DNA of 38,545 nucleotides from Planctomycetota bacterium (GTDB lineage Bacteria; Planctomycetota; UBA1135; GCA-002748355): positions 1-38,545 of the forward strand of contig JAJRTL010000147.1 in the NCBI GenBank assembly GCA_024278315.1, given 5' to 3'. The position numbers and the translations under genes are program-made. The notes beneath the pieces were generated by a model. The model was not told the DNA's origin, ran no database searches, and was given only the letters and a program-made list of their open reading frames with translations. Positions 8,363 through 17,910 of this stretch are shown in pieces. Numbering within the stretch: position 1 is the stretch's first letter; every line of letters starts with the position of its first letter.

Positions 8363-9601
8363 ATGGTGAAGAGCAGCAAGAAGGGCCCCAGAGGCCGCAA
8401 GCGATTGGGAGTGTGGCTGATAGGCGCCCGAGGGGGTCTGGCCACGACCCTCATCACTGGCAGCCTGGCCCTCGCCAAGAGGCTCCGCAAACCCATTGGC
8501 CTGCTGACCGAAACAGACTTCTTCGAAGGCTTCCCCTTCGCCAGGTTCGAGGATCTGGTCTTCGGTGGGCACGATATCCGCGACACGACGACGCGAGCAG
8601 CGGCGCTGGAGGTCGGCGAGGATTCGGGCACGATCCCACCTGAACTCGTCCAGGTGCTGGGCCGCGACTTCCGCAAGGTCGATAAGGAGATCCGTCCGGG
8701 GATCCTCGTCAATGCGGGCAAGGCCATCCGGGCTCTGGCCGACGCGGAGTATCTGGATGAGGAGCGCAGCCTCGTCGAGATGGTCGACGGCCTGAGGAGT
8801 GACCTCAGGGAGTTTCGCGAATCGCACAACCTCGATCGCGTGATCGTCGTCAACTTGGGCTCCACCGAGCCACCCCTGCGGCTCGTCGGGGCCCACAAGA
8901 AGCTCGCCCGCTTCGAGGATGCTCTCCAGTCCAACAAGCACAAGCTGGTCCGCCCCTCACTCCTCTATGCCTACGCGGCTGCCAAAGAGGGCTGCCCCTT
9001 CATCCACTTCACTCCTTCTGAAGCGACATTGGCTCCGGCCCTGGTCGAGGCCTTCGCCGAGACGGGCACTCCCTTCATGGGGCGCGACGGGAAGACCGGA
9101 GAGACACTCGTCAAGAGTGCCCTCGCACCAATGTTCAAGTACCGCAATCTCAAGGTGCTGAGTTGGCAGGGGTACAACCTCCTCGGAGACCGGGACGGCA
9201 AAGTCCTGTCGGAAGCCGAGAACCTGGACTCCAAGATCCAGACCAAAGACTCCCTGCTCCAGAACATCCTGGGCTATCCGCTACACACGCACGTAGGCAT
9301 CGACTACGTGCCATCGCTCGGGGACCAGAAGACGGCCTGGGACTTCATCCACTTCGAGGGCTTACTCGGTCACCGCATGTCCATGCAGTTCACGTGGCAA
9401 GGTTGCGACGCCGTCCTTGCCGCCCCGCTGGTCCTGGACATGGTGAGGCTCATTTCCCACGCCGCAAGCACGGGAGCCACAGGTCCGCAATCGTGGCTGG
9501 CTTGCTTCTTCAAACGCCCCTTCGGACAGGACGAAGACGATCTCCACCGGCAGTGGCATCAGCTCGAAGAGCATGCCGCACGGATGCGCAGCCAACTCTA
9601 G
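8363..9601 (+). CDS. ino1: Inositol-3-phosphate synthase (myo-inositol-1-phosphate synthase family)
   Basis: From the ATG at 8363 the product has 412 residues, in the range of bacterial and archaeal inositol-3-phosphate synthases. The enzyme converts glucose 6-phosphate to inositol 3-phosphate using bound NAD. The N-terminal dinucleotide site GVWLIGARGGLATTLI, the VVNLGSTEPPL segment, the FTPSEATLAPAL segment, the FMGRDGKTGETLVKSALAPMF block (Lys-containing active site) and KVLSWQGYNLLGDRDG are all family landmarks. It probably feeds inositol phospholipid or a solute, since inositol-containing lipids are known in some Planctomycetota relatives. The frame is open upstream (a Met at 8285), but the match to the family begins just after 8363. 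The ribosome site is weak. It ends 11 bases from a convergent lipoprotein gene. Confidence 0.9.
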   Translation: MVKSSKKGPRGRKRLGVWLIGARGGLATTLITGSLALAKRLRKPIGLLTETDFFEGFPFARFEDLVFGGHDIRDTTTRAAALEVGEDSGTIPPELVQVLGRDFRKVDKEIRPGILVNAGKAIRALADAEYLDEERSLVEMVDGLRSDLREFRESHNLDRVIVVNLGSTEPPLRLVGAHKKLARFEDALQSNKHKLVRPSLLYAYAAAKEGCPFIHFTPSEATLAPALVEAFAETGTPFMGRDGKTGETLVKSALAPMFKYRNLKVLSWQGYNLLGDRDGKVLSEAENLDSKIQTKDSLLQNILGYPLHTHVGIDYVPSLGDQKTAWDFIHFEGLLGHRMSMQFTWQGCDAVLAAPLVLDMVRLISHAASTGATGPQSWLACFFKRPFGQDEDDLHRQWHQLEEHAARMRSQL

Positions 9602-9612
9602 CCCGAACGAGT

Positions 9613-10359
9613 CTAACGAAGCAGGGCCTCGAGTTCGGGCACCAGGCCTTGCAGGCTCTTGTTCCTGGACAGGAGGAGCAACTCTCGTCGCGCAGCCTCC
9701 GGATTGCCGGTCGCAAGTTCGAGCGCGAAGAGATCCAAGTGCAGTGGCCCTCGCTCAGGCTCGAACTTCAGCCAGCGGCGATGCAGGGCGAGCGAAGCTC
9801 TGAGATCCCGGACCAATGCTGGTCTGGTCAGTGCGCCGCCGGAGAGATCCGAGAGCCAGGCGGGCCATGGGCTCAACCGAATACCAAGCGTCCCATCCAG
9901 GGCTTCCAGACTGGCAACAAGCTTGCTCGGTTGTCGCCCCCTGGCCGTGACCAGATGGCGACGCCCCCATTGCACGACCTCGAGGGTCAGGCTCGGCAGA
10001 TCCGCGGAGTTGGCTGCCTCATGCTGGAAAGCCAGATCGAAGAACCCGATCTGCTGAAGCCTCCCGGCAAGTCCTGCGACTCCATCCTCATCCAAGGTCT
10101 CCGAATACGCCTGATCCCAGAGTCTCGGCCACTCCCCGCCACCGCTCGATCGGCGGATGAGAATCTCCCAGGGGCCATCAGGGCGAGGCAGGATGGCGAG
10201 CTCGGTCCGCGGAGAATCGGGGGAGAGATTCCCATAGGCGAGCCTGAGACGGAAATCTGCGGGTAGATCGGGACGTCTCGGGCTCTCAGCCCCTCGCAGT
10301 ATGCAGGAGGACACGAGCAGCAGCAGCAGCGCCAAGGTTGCGAATCGAGAGGCTCTCAC
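9613..10359 (-). CDS. Putative lipoprotein, unknown function
   Basis: The 248-residue product starts with a lipoprotein signal peptide (MRASRFATLALLLLLVSSC) whose lipobox ends at Cys19, so it should be lipid-anchored in the periplasm. The remainder is soluble. An N-terminal half reads like a small alpha/beta domain (FRLRLAYGNLS, WEILIRRSSGGG, LQQIGFFDL). A C-terminal helical part, about residues 165-248, has a tetratricopeptide-like look (LHLDLFALELATGNPEAARRE). No family was recognised. It converges on the inositol phosphate synthase gene and diverges from the HTH gene. Confidence 0.7.
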   Translation of the reverse strand: MRASRFATLALLLLLVSSCILRGAESPRRPDLPADFRLRLAYGNLSPDSPRTELAILPRPDGPWEILIRRSSGGGEWPRLWDQAYSETLDEDGVAGLAGRLQQIGFFDLAFQHEAANSADLPSLTLEVVQWGRRHLVTARGRQPSKLVASLEALDGTLGIRLSPWPAWLSDLSGGALTRPALVRDLRASLALHRRWLKFEPERGPLHLDLFALELATGNPEAARRELLLLSRNKSLQGLVPELEALLR

Positions 10360-10505
10360 GCCCGCTATCCTCTCAGAATCCTGCCCCGTCCGCAGACCCT
10401 TTCCTCTCCTCCGTCAGTCGCAGGCCGGCCTCGTAGGCCCAGCTCACAGAACATGTATCGAATTCCCTCTACCCCCCTGCAAGAATCCCCGAGGACGGAT
10501 ACCCT

Positions 10506-11000
10506 ATGCATCCCATGACTTGGCCAATCCACGAAAAAGTCCAACGACTGCTGAAGGACCGCAAGCTCAAGAAGAAGGACCTCGCGGCTCATCTTGGGAT
10601 CGCTCCCCAGACCATGACCGACATCTGCAAGGGCAGATCGGCCGTGACCCTCAGCCATCTCCGCGGGCTCGTCTCTTTCTTCCATATCCGCGCGGACTAT
10701 TGGATCGACGAGAGTCGGGAAAAACCCGGCGCCTTCGATCTGATCGGAACGGTCTCCGATGAAGACATCCGGGATTTTGAACATCTCGGTGTCTTTGCCG
10801 CACCGGCCTGGGAGCGCACGCTCCAGAAGGTTCGTTCCTTCCTCAAGAGGCATCGCGGAACCTGGGAGGAGGAGAACGGAGCCTATACCCCGGAGGAGGC
10901 CAGCATTCTCGAGATCAGAGATTCGGGAGAGACCCTGATTCCGAGACCGGATGCCGTTCCTAGCGGCTCCCTGGGAGTGCGCGAGACCGAGCCCGCCTGA
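10506..11000 (+). CDS. Small Xre-type helix-turn-helix regulator
   Basis: The 164-residue protein has an HTH of the Xre/Cro type at about residues 8-62. It has the classic pattern of a helix, LKKKDLAAHLGIAPQTMTDI as the turn and recognition helix, then a GRSAVTLSHLRGLVSFFHI segment and WIDE, the usual end of the fold. The C-terminal ~95 residues are charged and unassigned, perhaps a dimerisation or effector region. GAGG lies 11 bases before the ATG at 10506; a second Met three codons on is possible. It stands alone between a divergent lipoprotein gene and a downstream propeller lipoprotein gene. Hairpins in the downstream gap are possible targets or terminators. Its regulon cannot be inferred. 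Confidence 0.85.
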   Translation: MHPMTWPIHEKVQRLLKDRKLKKKDLAAHLGIAPQTMTDICKGRSAVTLSHLRGLVSFFHIRADYWIDESREKPGAFDLIGTVSDEDIRDFEHLGVFAAPAWERTLQKVRSFLKRHRGTWEEENGAYTPEEASILEIRDSGETLIPRPDAVPSGSLGVRETEPA

Positions 11001-11040
11001 GTAGTTGCGGGATTGCTATTCGACCTGACCCGAGACCGCC

Positions 11041-11062
11041 CCCCTGGGTGAAAGCCCAGGGG
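11041..11062 (+). terminator. Perfect 8-bp hairpin after the HTH gene
   Basis: CCCCTGGG (11041-11048) pairs perfectly with CCCAGGGG (11055-11062) around a 6-base loop, 41 bases after the HTH stop codon. There is no T-run after it, so it may be a weak or factor-assisted terminator rather than a classical intrinsic one. Confidence 0.4.
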
Positions 11063-11159
11063 ATCGAGACCCGGGCCCAGAGACTTTGTGCGGCCAGACC
11101 CCCTCGCAGAAGCGATTCTGTCCCTGACCCGGGCCTTCGGACCCATGGCCGCATGCCCT

Positions 11160-11188
11160 ACGCAGAATTCGCACAGGAATTTCTGCGT
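11160..11188. promoter_or_regulatory. Long inverted repeat upstream of the TolB-like gene
   Basis: ACGCAGAATTC (11160-11170) pairs with GAA-T-TTCTGCGT (11177-11188) with one bulged T and a 6-base loop, giving 11 base pairs. It sits 42 bases before the start codon at 11231, so it could be an operator for the adjacent HTH protein or a 5' UTR hairpin. There is no T-tract. Confidence 0.4.
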
Positions 11189-11230
11189 CCCCGCTTGTCC
11201 ACGCCGCCGGGACCGGGAGGATTCCACCCC

Positions 11231-12361
11231 ATGAAATCTATCATCGGCCTGCCCATCGCGGCTCTCTCCCTGATCACCCTGGCTTCCTGCACGCAGGAGC
11301 CAGCCAAGAAATCCGACGGCGGCAAGCCTACCGCCAGCTCCCAGCCCAGCGGCTCCCACCGAGGCGCGCGCCAGCACGTCAAGTCGCCCTTGCACGACCC
11401 ACGCGAGAAGCACCTCCAGAACATCCGCCAACTGACCTTCGGTGGCGAGAATGCGGAGGGTTACTTCAACAGCGCGGGCACGAAGATCATCTTCCAGGCC
11501 CGGGGAGGAGACACGAAGTTCGACTGCGACCAGATCTTCGAGTACGACCTCGCCACCCAGAATACACGGCTCATCTCTACGGGCAAGGGCCGGACGACCT
11601 GCGCCTACTATCACGACGGGGACAAGCGAATCCTCTACGCGAGCACCCACCTCCAGGGCGATGACTGCCCCCCCGAGCCTGACCGCAGCCTGGGCTATGT
11701 CTGGCCCTTGTATCCGAGCTACGAGATCTTCTCCTGCCCGACGGGAGACCCGAGCCAGCTGATCCAGCTGACGGACACTCCGGGCTACGACGCCGAGGCG
11801 ACGACTTGCTACGCCAACAACCGGATCGTCTTCACGAGCACGCGCGACGGTGACATCGAGCTGTATTCGATGAACGGTGACGGGAGCAACGTAAAACGCC
11901 TCACGAACCGCTTGGGCTACGACGGCGGTGCCTTCTTCTCGACGGACGGCAAGTGGCTCGTCTGGCGCGCGTACGAACCCCAAGGCGAGGATGAGATCCG
12001 TGAGTACAAGGAACTGCTCGCCAAGAACCTCGTGAAGCCATCCAAGATGGAGATCTTCGTCGCCAAGAGCGATGGATCCGAAGCCGTGCAGATCACCAAG
12101 ACCGGCAACGCCAGCTTCGCGCCCTACTTCTTTCCTGACAGCAAGCGGATCCTCTTCGCCTCCAACATCGACGGCCCGCGTCTGTTCCACATCTACGCCA
12201 TCGATCGGGATGGCAAGAATCGCGAGCGCATCACGTACAGCTCGGTCTTCAACTCCTTCCCGATGTTCTCGCCGGACGGCAAGCACGTAATCTTCGCCAG
12301 CAACCGGGCCAACAAGAAAGCTGGTGAAACCAACCTCTTCCTGGCCGAGTGGGTCGACTGA
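11231..12361 (+). CDS. TolB-like beta-propeller lipoprotein
   Basis: The 376-residue product begins with a lipoprotein signal (MKSIIGLPIAALSLITLASC, lipobox Cys20) followed by a Ser/Lys-rich linker. From about residue 60 it shows repeated PD40/WD40-like blades: FNSAGTKIIFQAR, HDGDKRILYAST, NRIVFTSTRDGDIELYSMNGDG, FSTDGKWLVWRAY, FFPDSKRILFASNIDGP and FSPDGKHVIFASNR. This is the TolB C-terminal propeller type, about six blades, without the TolB N-terminal domain. It is probably a periplasmic binding or scaffold protein; a dipeptidyl-peptidase IV N-domain alone is another option. GGGAGG lies 10 bases before the ATG. No tol-pal genes are nearby, so a Tol role is not supported. Confidence 0.85.
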   Translation: MKSIIGLPIAALSLITLASCTQEPAKKSDGGKPTASSQPSGSHRGARQHVKSPLHDPREKHLQNIRQLTFGGENAEGYFNSAGTKIIFQARGGDTKFDCDQIFEYDLATQNTRLISTGKGRTTCAYYHDGDKRILYASTHLQGDDCPPEPDRSLGYVWPLYPSYEIFSCPTGDPSQLIQLTDTPGYDAEATTCYANNRIVFTSTRDGDIELYSMNGDGSNVKRLTNRLGYDGGAFFSTDGKWLVWRAYEPQGEDEIREYKELLAKNLVKPSKMEIFVAKSDGSEAVQITKTGNASFAPYFFPDSKRILFASNIDGPRLFHIYAIDRDGKNRERITYSSVFNSFPMFSPDGKHVIFASNRANKKAGETNLFLAEWVD

Positions 12362-12422
12362 TCCAGACGCGTCCAAGAGGAGGCTGCGGGGTCCCCGGGC
12401 GCCGCATCTCTTCCACGCACTT

Positions 12423-12458
12423 GATCACATCGTCGATCACATCGTCTACCACATCGCC
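12423..12458. repeat. Three 12-base tandem repeats spanning the SDR stop codon
   Basis: GATCACATCGTC occurs at 12423-12434 and 12435-12446, followed by the degenerate TACCACATCGCC at 12447-12458. The last copy codes for the end of the SDR protein, and the TAG stop lies at the junction. It may come from slippage duplication. Confidence 0.7.
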
Positions 12459-13231
12459 GAGCCACCCGAGTGGTTGATGGCCTGACCGGTCATACCGCGA
12501 GCTTCTTCGCTGACCAACCAGGCACACAGACCAGCGATCTCATCGGGCTCGAGGATGCGTCCGATGGGTACCTGGGCGAGCGCCTGCTTGCGGGCCTCTT
12601 CGTAGGTGAGCCCCATGTTCTGGGCCATGTCGGCCATCCCCTCCCTGGCCATCCCGGTCTCGACCCAGCCAGGGCAGATGGCATTCACGCGAATGCCCCG
12701 GGGAGCCAACTCGAGGGCCAGCGACTTCGTGAACCCGATGACTCCATGCTTACTCGTGCAGTAGGCTGTGTAGCCAGGCACGCCGAACTTGCCGAGGACC
12801 GAGGAGATGTTGATGACCCTGCCGCCTTCCTGCATGGACCGGAGAGCCGCACGCGTCGCGTAGAACATGCCGTCGAGATTCACGGAGAGGATCTCTCTCC
12901 AACAGTCCTGCCTGTCTCCCGGTTGGCTGCCTTGGATGGCATTCGGCCCACCGAGCCCTGCATTGTTCACCAGCATCGTGAGGCCCCCGAGATCCGAGGA
13001 CACTTGCGCGACGCATTCCTCCACTGCTTCGACATCGCAGACGTCGAGGCAGTGCGCCGATAACTGCAAGCCCAGGGCCTTGGCAAGATCGAGGGTCTCC
13101 TCCAACTTCTCCATACGACGCCCGGTGATGGCAATGGAGGCCCCCTCTCGAGCGAGGCGCAGGGCGATGGCCCGGCCAATCCCCGAGCCACCTCCGGTCA
13201 CGATTCCACGGCTTCCTTCCAGTCGCTTCAT
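12446..13231 (-). CDS. Short-chain dehydrogenase/reductase (SDR), FabG/3-hydroxybutyrate dehydrogenase-like
   Basis: The 261-residue protein is a classical SDR. It has the cofactor motif TGGGSGIG (residues 12-19), NNAG (89-92), the catalytic Ser144 in NISSVLG, and Tyr157/Lys161 in YCTSK, followed by PGWVETGM. The Arg pair after beta-2 (TGRRMEK) favours NADP(H). The segment PIGRILEPDEIAGLCAWLVSEEARGMTGQAINHSGG is like 3-hydroxybutyrate dehydrogenases and 3-oxoacyl-ACP reductases. The substrate is therefore a hydroxyacyl or polyol compound, not specified by sequence. It stands alone, convergent with the TolB-like gene and divergent from the ChaN-like gene. The stop codon lies in a short tandem repeat. 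Confidence 0.9.
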   Translation of the reverse strand: MKRLEGSRGIVTGGGSGIGRAIALRLAREGASIAITGRRMEKLEETLDLAKALGLQLSAHCLDVCDVEAVEECVAQVSSDLGGLTMLVNNAGLGGPNAIQGSQPGDRQDCWREILSVNLDGMFYATRAALRSMQEGGRVINISSVLGKFGVPGYTAYCTSKHGVIGFTKSLALELAPRGIRVNAICPGWVETGMAREGMADMAQNMGLTYEEARKQALAQVPIGRILEPDEIAGLCAWLVSEEARGMTGQAINHSGGSAMW

Positions 13232-13283
13232 TCTGTCCTCCGATGATTGTTGCCGACTCTCCCTGCATACCTGCCTGCCCTGG

Positions 13284-13319
13284 ACCCTGTGTCGTCAGGA
13301 ACAGGCCTGAAGACAGGGT
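13284..13319. promoter_or_regulatory. Two-part hairpin in a divergent promoter gap
   Basis: ACCCTGT (13284-13290) pairs with ACAGGGT (13313-13319), and inside it TCAGG (13295-13299) pairs with CCTGA (13306-13310). This gives 12 base pairs with a small internal loop. It lies between two divergent genes, so it is more likely a control element than a terminator. Confidence 0.35.
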
Positions 13320-13412
13320 AGGTTGCAGAGGGGTGTGCGATGAGGATCTTTGCTTCTGTAACTTCCCGATCCCAGCATCAATGCCAGAAATGGGCGTGGC
13401 TCCAGAACAGGT

Positions 13413-14276
13413 ATGCATGCATCATCCTGCCTGGCCCCTTCTCCTCTTCCCTCCAATGTCCTGAAAGCTACAGCCACATCCCTACTCCTGCTGGGCACTA
13501 GCATCCTGCTCTCGGCTGCGTGCAGCACATCTGGCAAGAGAGGCACCACGCCGGAAGAGCTCCAAGCGTACAAGAGCCAGCACTATGAGGCACTGCCCCG
13601 TGAGATCCGGGGCACCGCCACCGATGAAGAGCTGTGGCGCAGGCTCTCGAAGGGAAGTCTATTGCTCATCGGAGACATCCATGACGACCGAGCCCTACAT
13701 GTCCTCCACGCCCAGGTCCTGAAACAGCTCATCCTGAGATTCAAGAGGATCATCCTGCACGTCGAGTTCCTCGGACAGGAGGATGAGGACGTCCTCCAGG
13801 AATTCCTCGCTGGTGAAATCGATCTGGACGAGATGAGACAGATCGTCCAAGAGCGTTGGCCGGGATCCTGGATGGAGTTCCAGGGCTTCGACGCGGGCTT
13901 CTACCGCAATCTACTCTCATCCGCCCGGGACCATGGAGTCGAAGTCCAGGCCCTCGAGCCCATCCCGAGGTTGGCCTTGCAGAATCGGGATCGTGCGATG
14001 GCCCGTAGGATCTCGACGGCTCTCGAGCAATCACCAGAGGCCTTGCACATCGTGATCATCGGCCACACGCACTTGCTGGGGACCGGACACCTGCTCGCGC
14101 TTCTGGCCCCTGACAAAGTTCTCGTCCTGCTCCCCAGAGGCGGTGAGTTCCTCACGCATCGCCTCGGCGCATTTGCCAGCACGCACTCAGCAGCCTGGCA
14201 CGCACCCTATCTGGTCTTGGACGATGATCTCTGGCTCTTGAACCCCTTGCCGCTCCGATCCTTGTCCAAAGACTGA
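13413..14276 (+). CDS. ChaN-like lipoprotein (haem-binding uptake, Tiki superfamily)
   Basis: The 287-residue product carries a lipoprotein signal with lipobox LLSAAC about 37 residues in. The n-region is long, so the true start could be a non-ATG codon a little downstream. The mature part has the ChaN (Cofac_haem_bdg) features: LLIGDIHDDRALHVLHAQVLK near the start, the strand IILHVEFL, and late IVIIGHTHLLGTGHLLALL, which brings a His pair back to the cleft. ChaN proteins bind haem or act as metal-dependent proteins at the outer membrane, and some relatives are TraB/Tiki-type proteases. No iron-uptake genes are adjacent. The 3' end overlaps the opposing gene by 70 bases. Confidence 0.75.
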   Translation: MHASSCLAPSPLPSNVLKATATSLLLLGTSILLSAACSTSGKRGTTPEELQAYKSQHYEALPREIRGTATDEELWRRLSKGSLLLIGDIHDDRALHVLHAQVLKQLILRFKRIILHVEFLGQEDEDVLQEFLAGEIDLDEMRQIVQERWPGSWMEFQGFDAGFYRNLLSSARDHGVEVQALEPIPRLALQNRDRAMARRISTALEQSPEALHIVIIGHTHLLGTGHLLALLAPDKVLVLLPRGGEFLTHRLGAFASTHSAAWHAPYLVLDDDLWLLNPLPLRSLSKD

Positions 14277-14782
14277 GCCGGTGCGATCCCAGAGGGCTTC
14301 GCTGCGGGGGAGCCGACCGAGTCCTTGGTCGCAGGCCCTTGCCGGGTCTTCTTTCCGGTGATCGTACGACTCTTTGGAACCGGGCGCGGAGCACGTCTCG
14401 TCTCGAGCGGAAACAGCTGCCTCTCCACGCTCTTGCGAGTCACTGGGTCGCGAAAGACGACCCATACGCTCTCGGGTTGGCCGCTCTTGTAGGGAGCTCC
14501 CCAGAGGAAGTGTCTCAGCGTGAATCCCAACCGATTTCGGTCTGTGGTGATCTTGGGCTCGATCCAGGCCTTGACCCGAATCTTGCCCGCCATGCTCCCG
14601 GGCCGGATCTGGAGTCTGGGTTCACTTTCGCTGTGGAGGCGAAAACGCTGACTGAAGTGCTCCTTGATCTCCCCCTCACCCAGGCGATCCGGGGTGACAG
14701 ACAGCACCTGGCTCATCGCGAAGGTCAGGCCCAATGTGCCAAAGAGTCCCGTGACAGAGATGATCATGATGGATCGAGCCAT
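14207..14782 (-). CDS. Membrane-anchored protein of unknown function
   Basis: From the ATG at 14782 the product has 191 residues. One N-terminal membrane segment (MIISVTGLFGTLGLTFAM) is followed by a ~95-residue periplasmic-type domain rich in beta strands (LQIRPGSMAGKIRVKAWIEP, RLGFTLRHFLWG, SVWVVFRDPVTRKSVERQLF). A strongly basic Lys/Ser/Pro tail of about 60 residues follows. No family was recognised. The frame extends 47 codons upstream, but the hydrophobic start at 14782 fits better. The basic tail is the part that overlaps the ChaN-like gene on the other strand, so the tail could be a recent read-through extension. Confidence 0.6.
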   Translation of the reverse strand: MARSIMIISVTGLFGTLGLTFAMSQVLSVTPDRLGEGEIKEHFSQRFRLHSESEPRLQIRPGSMAGKIRVKAWIEPKITTDRNRLGFTLRHFLWGAPYKSGQPESVWVVFRDPVTRKSVERQLFPLETRRAPRPVPKSRTITGKKTRQGPATKDSVGSPAAKPSGIAPAQSLDKDRSGKGFKSQRSSSKTR

Positions 14783-14910
14783 GGGATTTTGATCGGCAGT
14801 CCAGGGATGTGGCTGGAACTTCTTCCTGTCAGCTTGGCAGGAAGAGACTGCGCAGGGAGAGAAACTCTGCCATCCGGAGGACCAGCAATCCCTAGAATGT
14901 ATCACATCCA

Positions 14911-14934
14911 CTTGATACACCATGACTTATCAAG
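14911..14934. promoter_or_regulatory. Operator-like palindrome upstream of the response regulator
   Basis: CTTGATA (14911-14917) and TATCAAG (14928-14934) form a perfect 7-base inverted repeat with a 10-base spacer, one helical turn centre to centre plus a few bases. It lies 60 bases before the response regulator start, in the gap shared with the divergent membrane protein gene. It would suit a dimeric DNA-binding protein. Confidence 0.4.
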
Positions 14935-14994
14935 ATCCTCACGCAACGGCACAAGCCTTGCTATGCGCTTGCCTCTGTCCCTGGAACAAGAAGC

Positions 14995-15753
14995 ATGAGC
15001 CACCGGATCCTGATCGCCGACGACGATGACACTCTCCGAGAGACCCTCGGGGAGCTCCTGTCACGTCTGGGCTTCGGCATCCTGGAGGCCCCCGACGGTC
15101 CCTCGGCGCTTGAGCTCTTCCGCCAGGAGAATCCCGCTTTCACGATCCTGGACTACCATATGCCGGGCATGACCGGACTCGAGGTCCTGGAGACCCTGCG
15201 CCGGGAGGCGCTCGAAGAGGATGGGCCCCACCTGCCCTTGATGGACGTCGAGTCCCAAGAACTGCTGAGCGGACCAGGCACAAGTGGTGCAGGTACGGGA
15301 TTCGTCGGTCCCAGGTCGCCATTCATCTTCCTGTCCGCCGAGGCGGACCAACGAGAGCAGGAAGCGGCGATGGCCGCAGGCGCCTTTCGGTTCCTGAACA
15401 AGCCGGTCTCGGTCGAGAGGCTCTTCGCATCCGTGGCAGACCTCATGCAGGTCTTCCTCCCGCACATCGCCAGGCGTGAAGGGGGCAGCTTTGGCTTCTC
15501 CTTTTCTTTCCACTACGAGTCCGTGGACCACGGAGACTACCTCGAAGAAACGAGCTCGACGAGCTTCGCACTCGCTCCAATCAACGAGGACCGTCTGCCG
15601 GTCCCCTTCGATTCCCTCCTCCCCGATCTCCTGTCCCGGTTCTTCCTCTCGCCCGAGGAAGCCTCGACGGAAGACGCCGCTGACGAGGAATCCACGCACG
15701 AATCCACTGACGAACACCAGAGTGAACCAGGACCCGATTCCAAAGGAACCTGA
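14995..15753 (+). CDS. Response regulator with inserted loop and acidic C-terminal region
   Basis: The 252-residue protein has a receiver domain with acidic Asp10/Asp11, phospho-acceptor Asp53 in ILDYHMPGMTG, Ser114 in FIFLSA and Lys136 in NKPV. Between helix 3 and the Ser-bearing strand there is an extra segment of about 34 residues (about 75-108, rich in Gly, Ser, Pro), which normal receivers lack. After the receiver come about 100 residues, Ser/Glu/Asp-rich at the end, with no recognisable DNA-binding or enzymatic domain. A protein-interaction output is possible. No kinase gene is adjacent; the nearest is at 21427-22371. The gene is followed after 106 bases by groES. Confidence 0.85.
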   Translation: MSHRILIADDDDTLRETLGELLSRLGFGILEAPDGPSALELFRQENPAFTILDYHMPGMTGLEVLETLRREALEEDGPHLPLMDVESQELLSGPGTSGAGTGFVGPRSPFIFLSAEADQREQEAAMAAGAFRFLNKPVSVERLFASVADLMQVFLPHIARREGGSFGFSFSFHYESVDHGDYLEETSSTSFALAPINEDRLPVPFDSLLPDLLSRFFLSPEEASTEDAADEESTHESTDEHQSEPGPDSKGT

Positions 15754-15859
15754 TTCTCTGATCCACACTCCCCGAACGCGGGCGTCATCCCCCCGATGTC
15801 GTCCCCCTACTCTACTCACAATCGACAACCAAACAGTTTGCCTAGGAGATCCAAGAACC

Positions 15860-16165
15860 ATGGCCAAGACCAAGACCCCTACCATCGTCCCACTCGGTGA
15901 TCGCGTCCTTCTCCAACGAGTCGAGGCCGCAGCCAAGACCAAGGGCGGCATTCTCCTCCCCGAATCCGCGAAGGAGAAGCCCAAGGAAGGCCTCGTCGTC
16001 GCAGTCGGCAAGGGCCGCATGCTGCCCAACGGCAAGAAGGCCGAGATGAGCATCAGCAAGGGCGACCGCGTCATCTTTTCGTCGTATGCCGGCACCGAAG
16101 TAAAGGTGGACGGCGAGGACTATCTCATTCTGGGCGAGGACGAAGTGCTGGCCATCGTCAGCTGA
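15860..16165 (+). CDS. groES: Co-chaperonin GroES (Cpn10)
   Basis: The 101-residue product is a GroES: PLGDRVLLQRVE at the N-terminus, the mobile loop with KTKGGILLPESAKEKP that contacts GroEL, VVAVGKGR, then KGDRVIFSSYAGTEVKVDGEDYLILGEDEVLAIV to the end. It caps the GroEL ring as a heptamer in the cytosol. The ATG at 15860 is preceded by AGGAGA 11 bases upstream. The frame is open further upstream, but that part is not GroES-like. It is followed 42 bases later by groEL in the same operon. A CIRCE element (TTAGCACTC-N9-GAGTGCTAA) was not found upstream. Confidence 0.97.
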   Translation: MAKTKTPTIVPLGDRVLLQRVEAAAKTKGGILLPESAKEKPKEGLVVAVGKGRMLPNGKKAEMSISKGDRVIFSSYAGTEVKVDGEDYLILGEDEVLAIVS

Positions 16166-16207
16166 CCCCACCCAACAAAAGCACTCAGGAACACAAGAGG
16201 AAACACA

Positions 16208-17890
<1,683 letters not shown>

Positions 17891-17910
17891 TCCACGAACC
17901 GTCACCGACT

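Noticed and set aside
10883-12376. A 497-codon minus-strand open frame opposite the TolB-like gene
   Set aside because: It covers the propeller gene, which has clear PD40 repeats and a lipobox; the antisense translation has no family feature.
12373-12417. Possible terminator between the TolB-like and SDR genes
   Set aside because: Only a broken stem with several bulges can be drawn and there is no T-run.
16166-16207. Half of a CIRCE element (AGCACTC) between groES and groEL
   Set aside because: No inverted partner GAGTGCT lies at the required distance.
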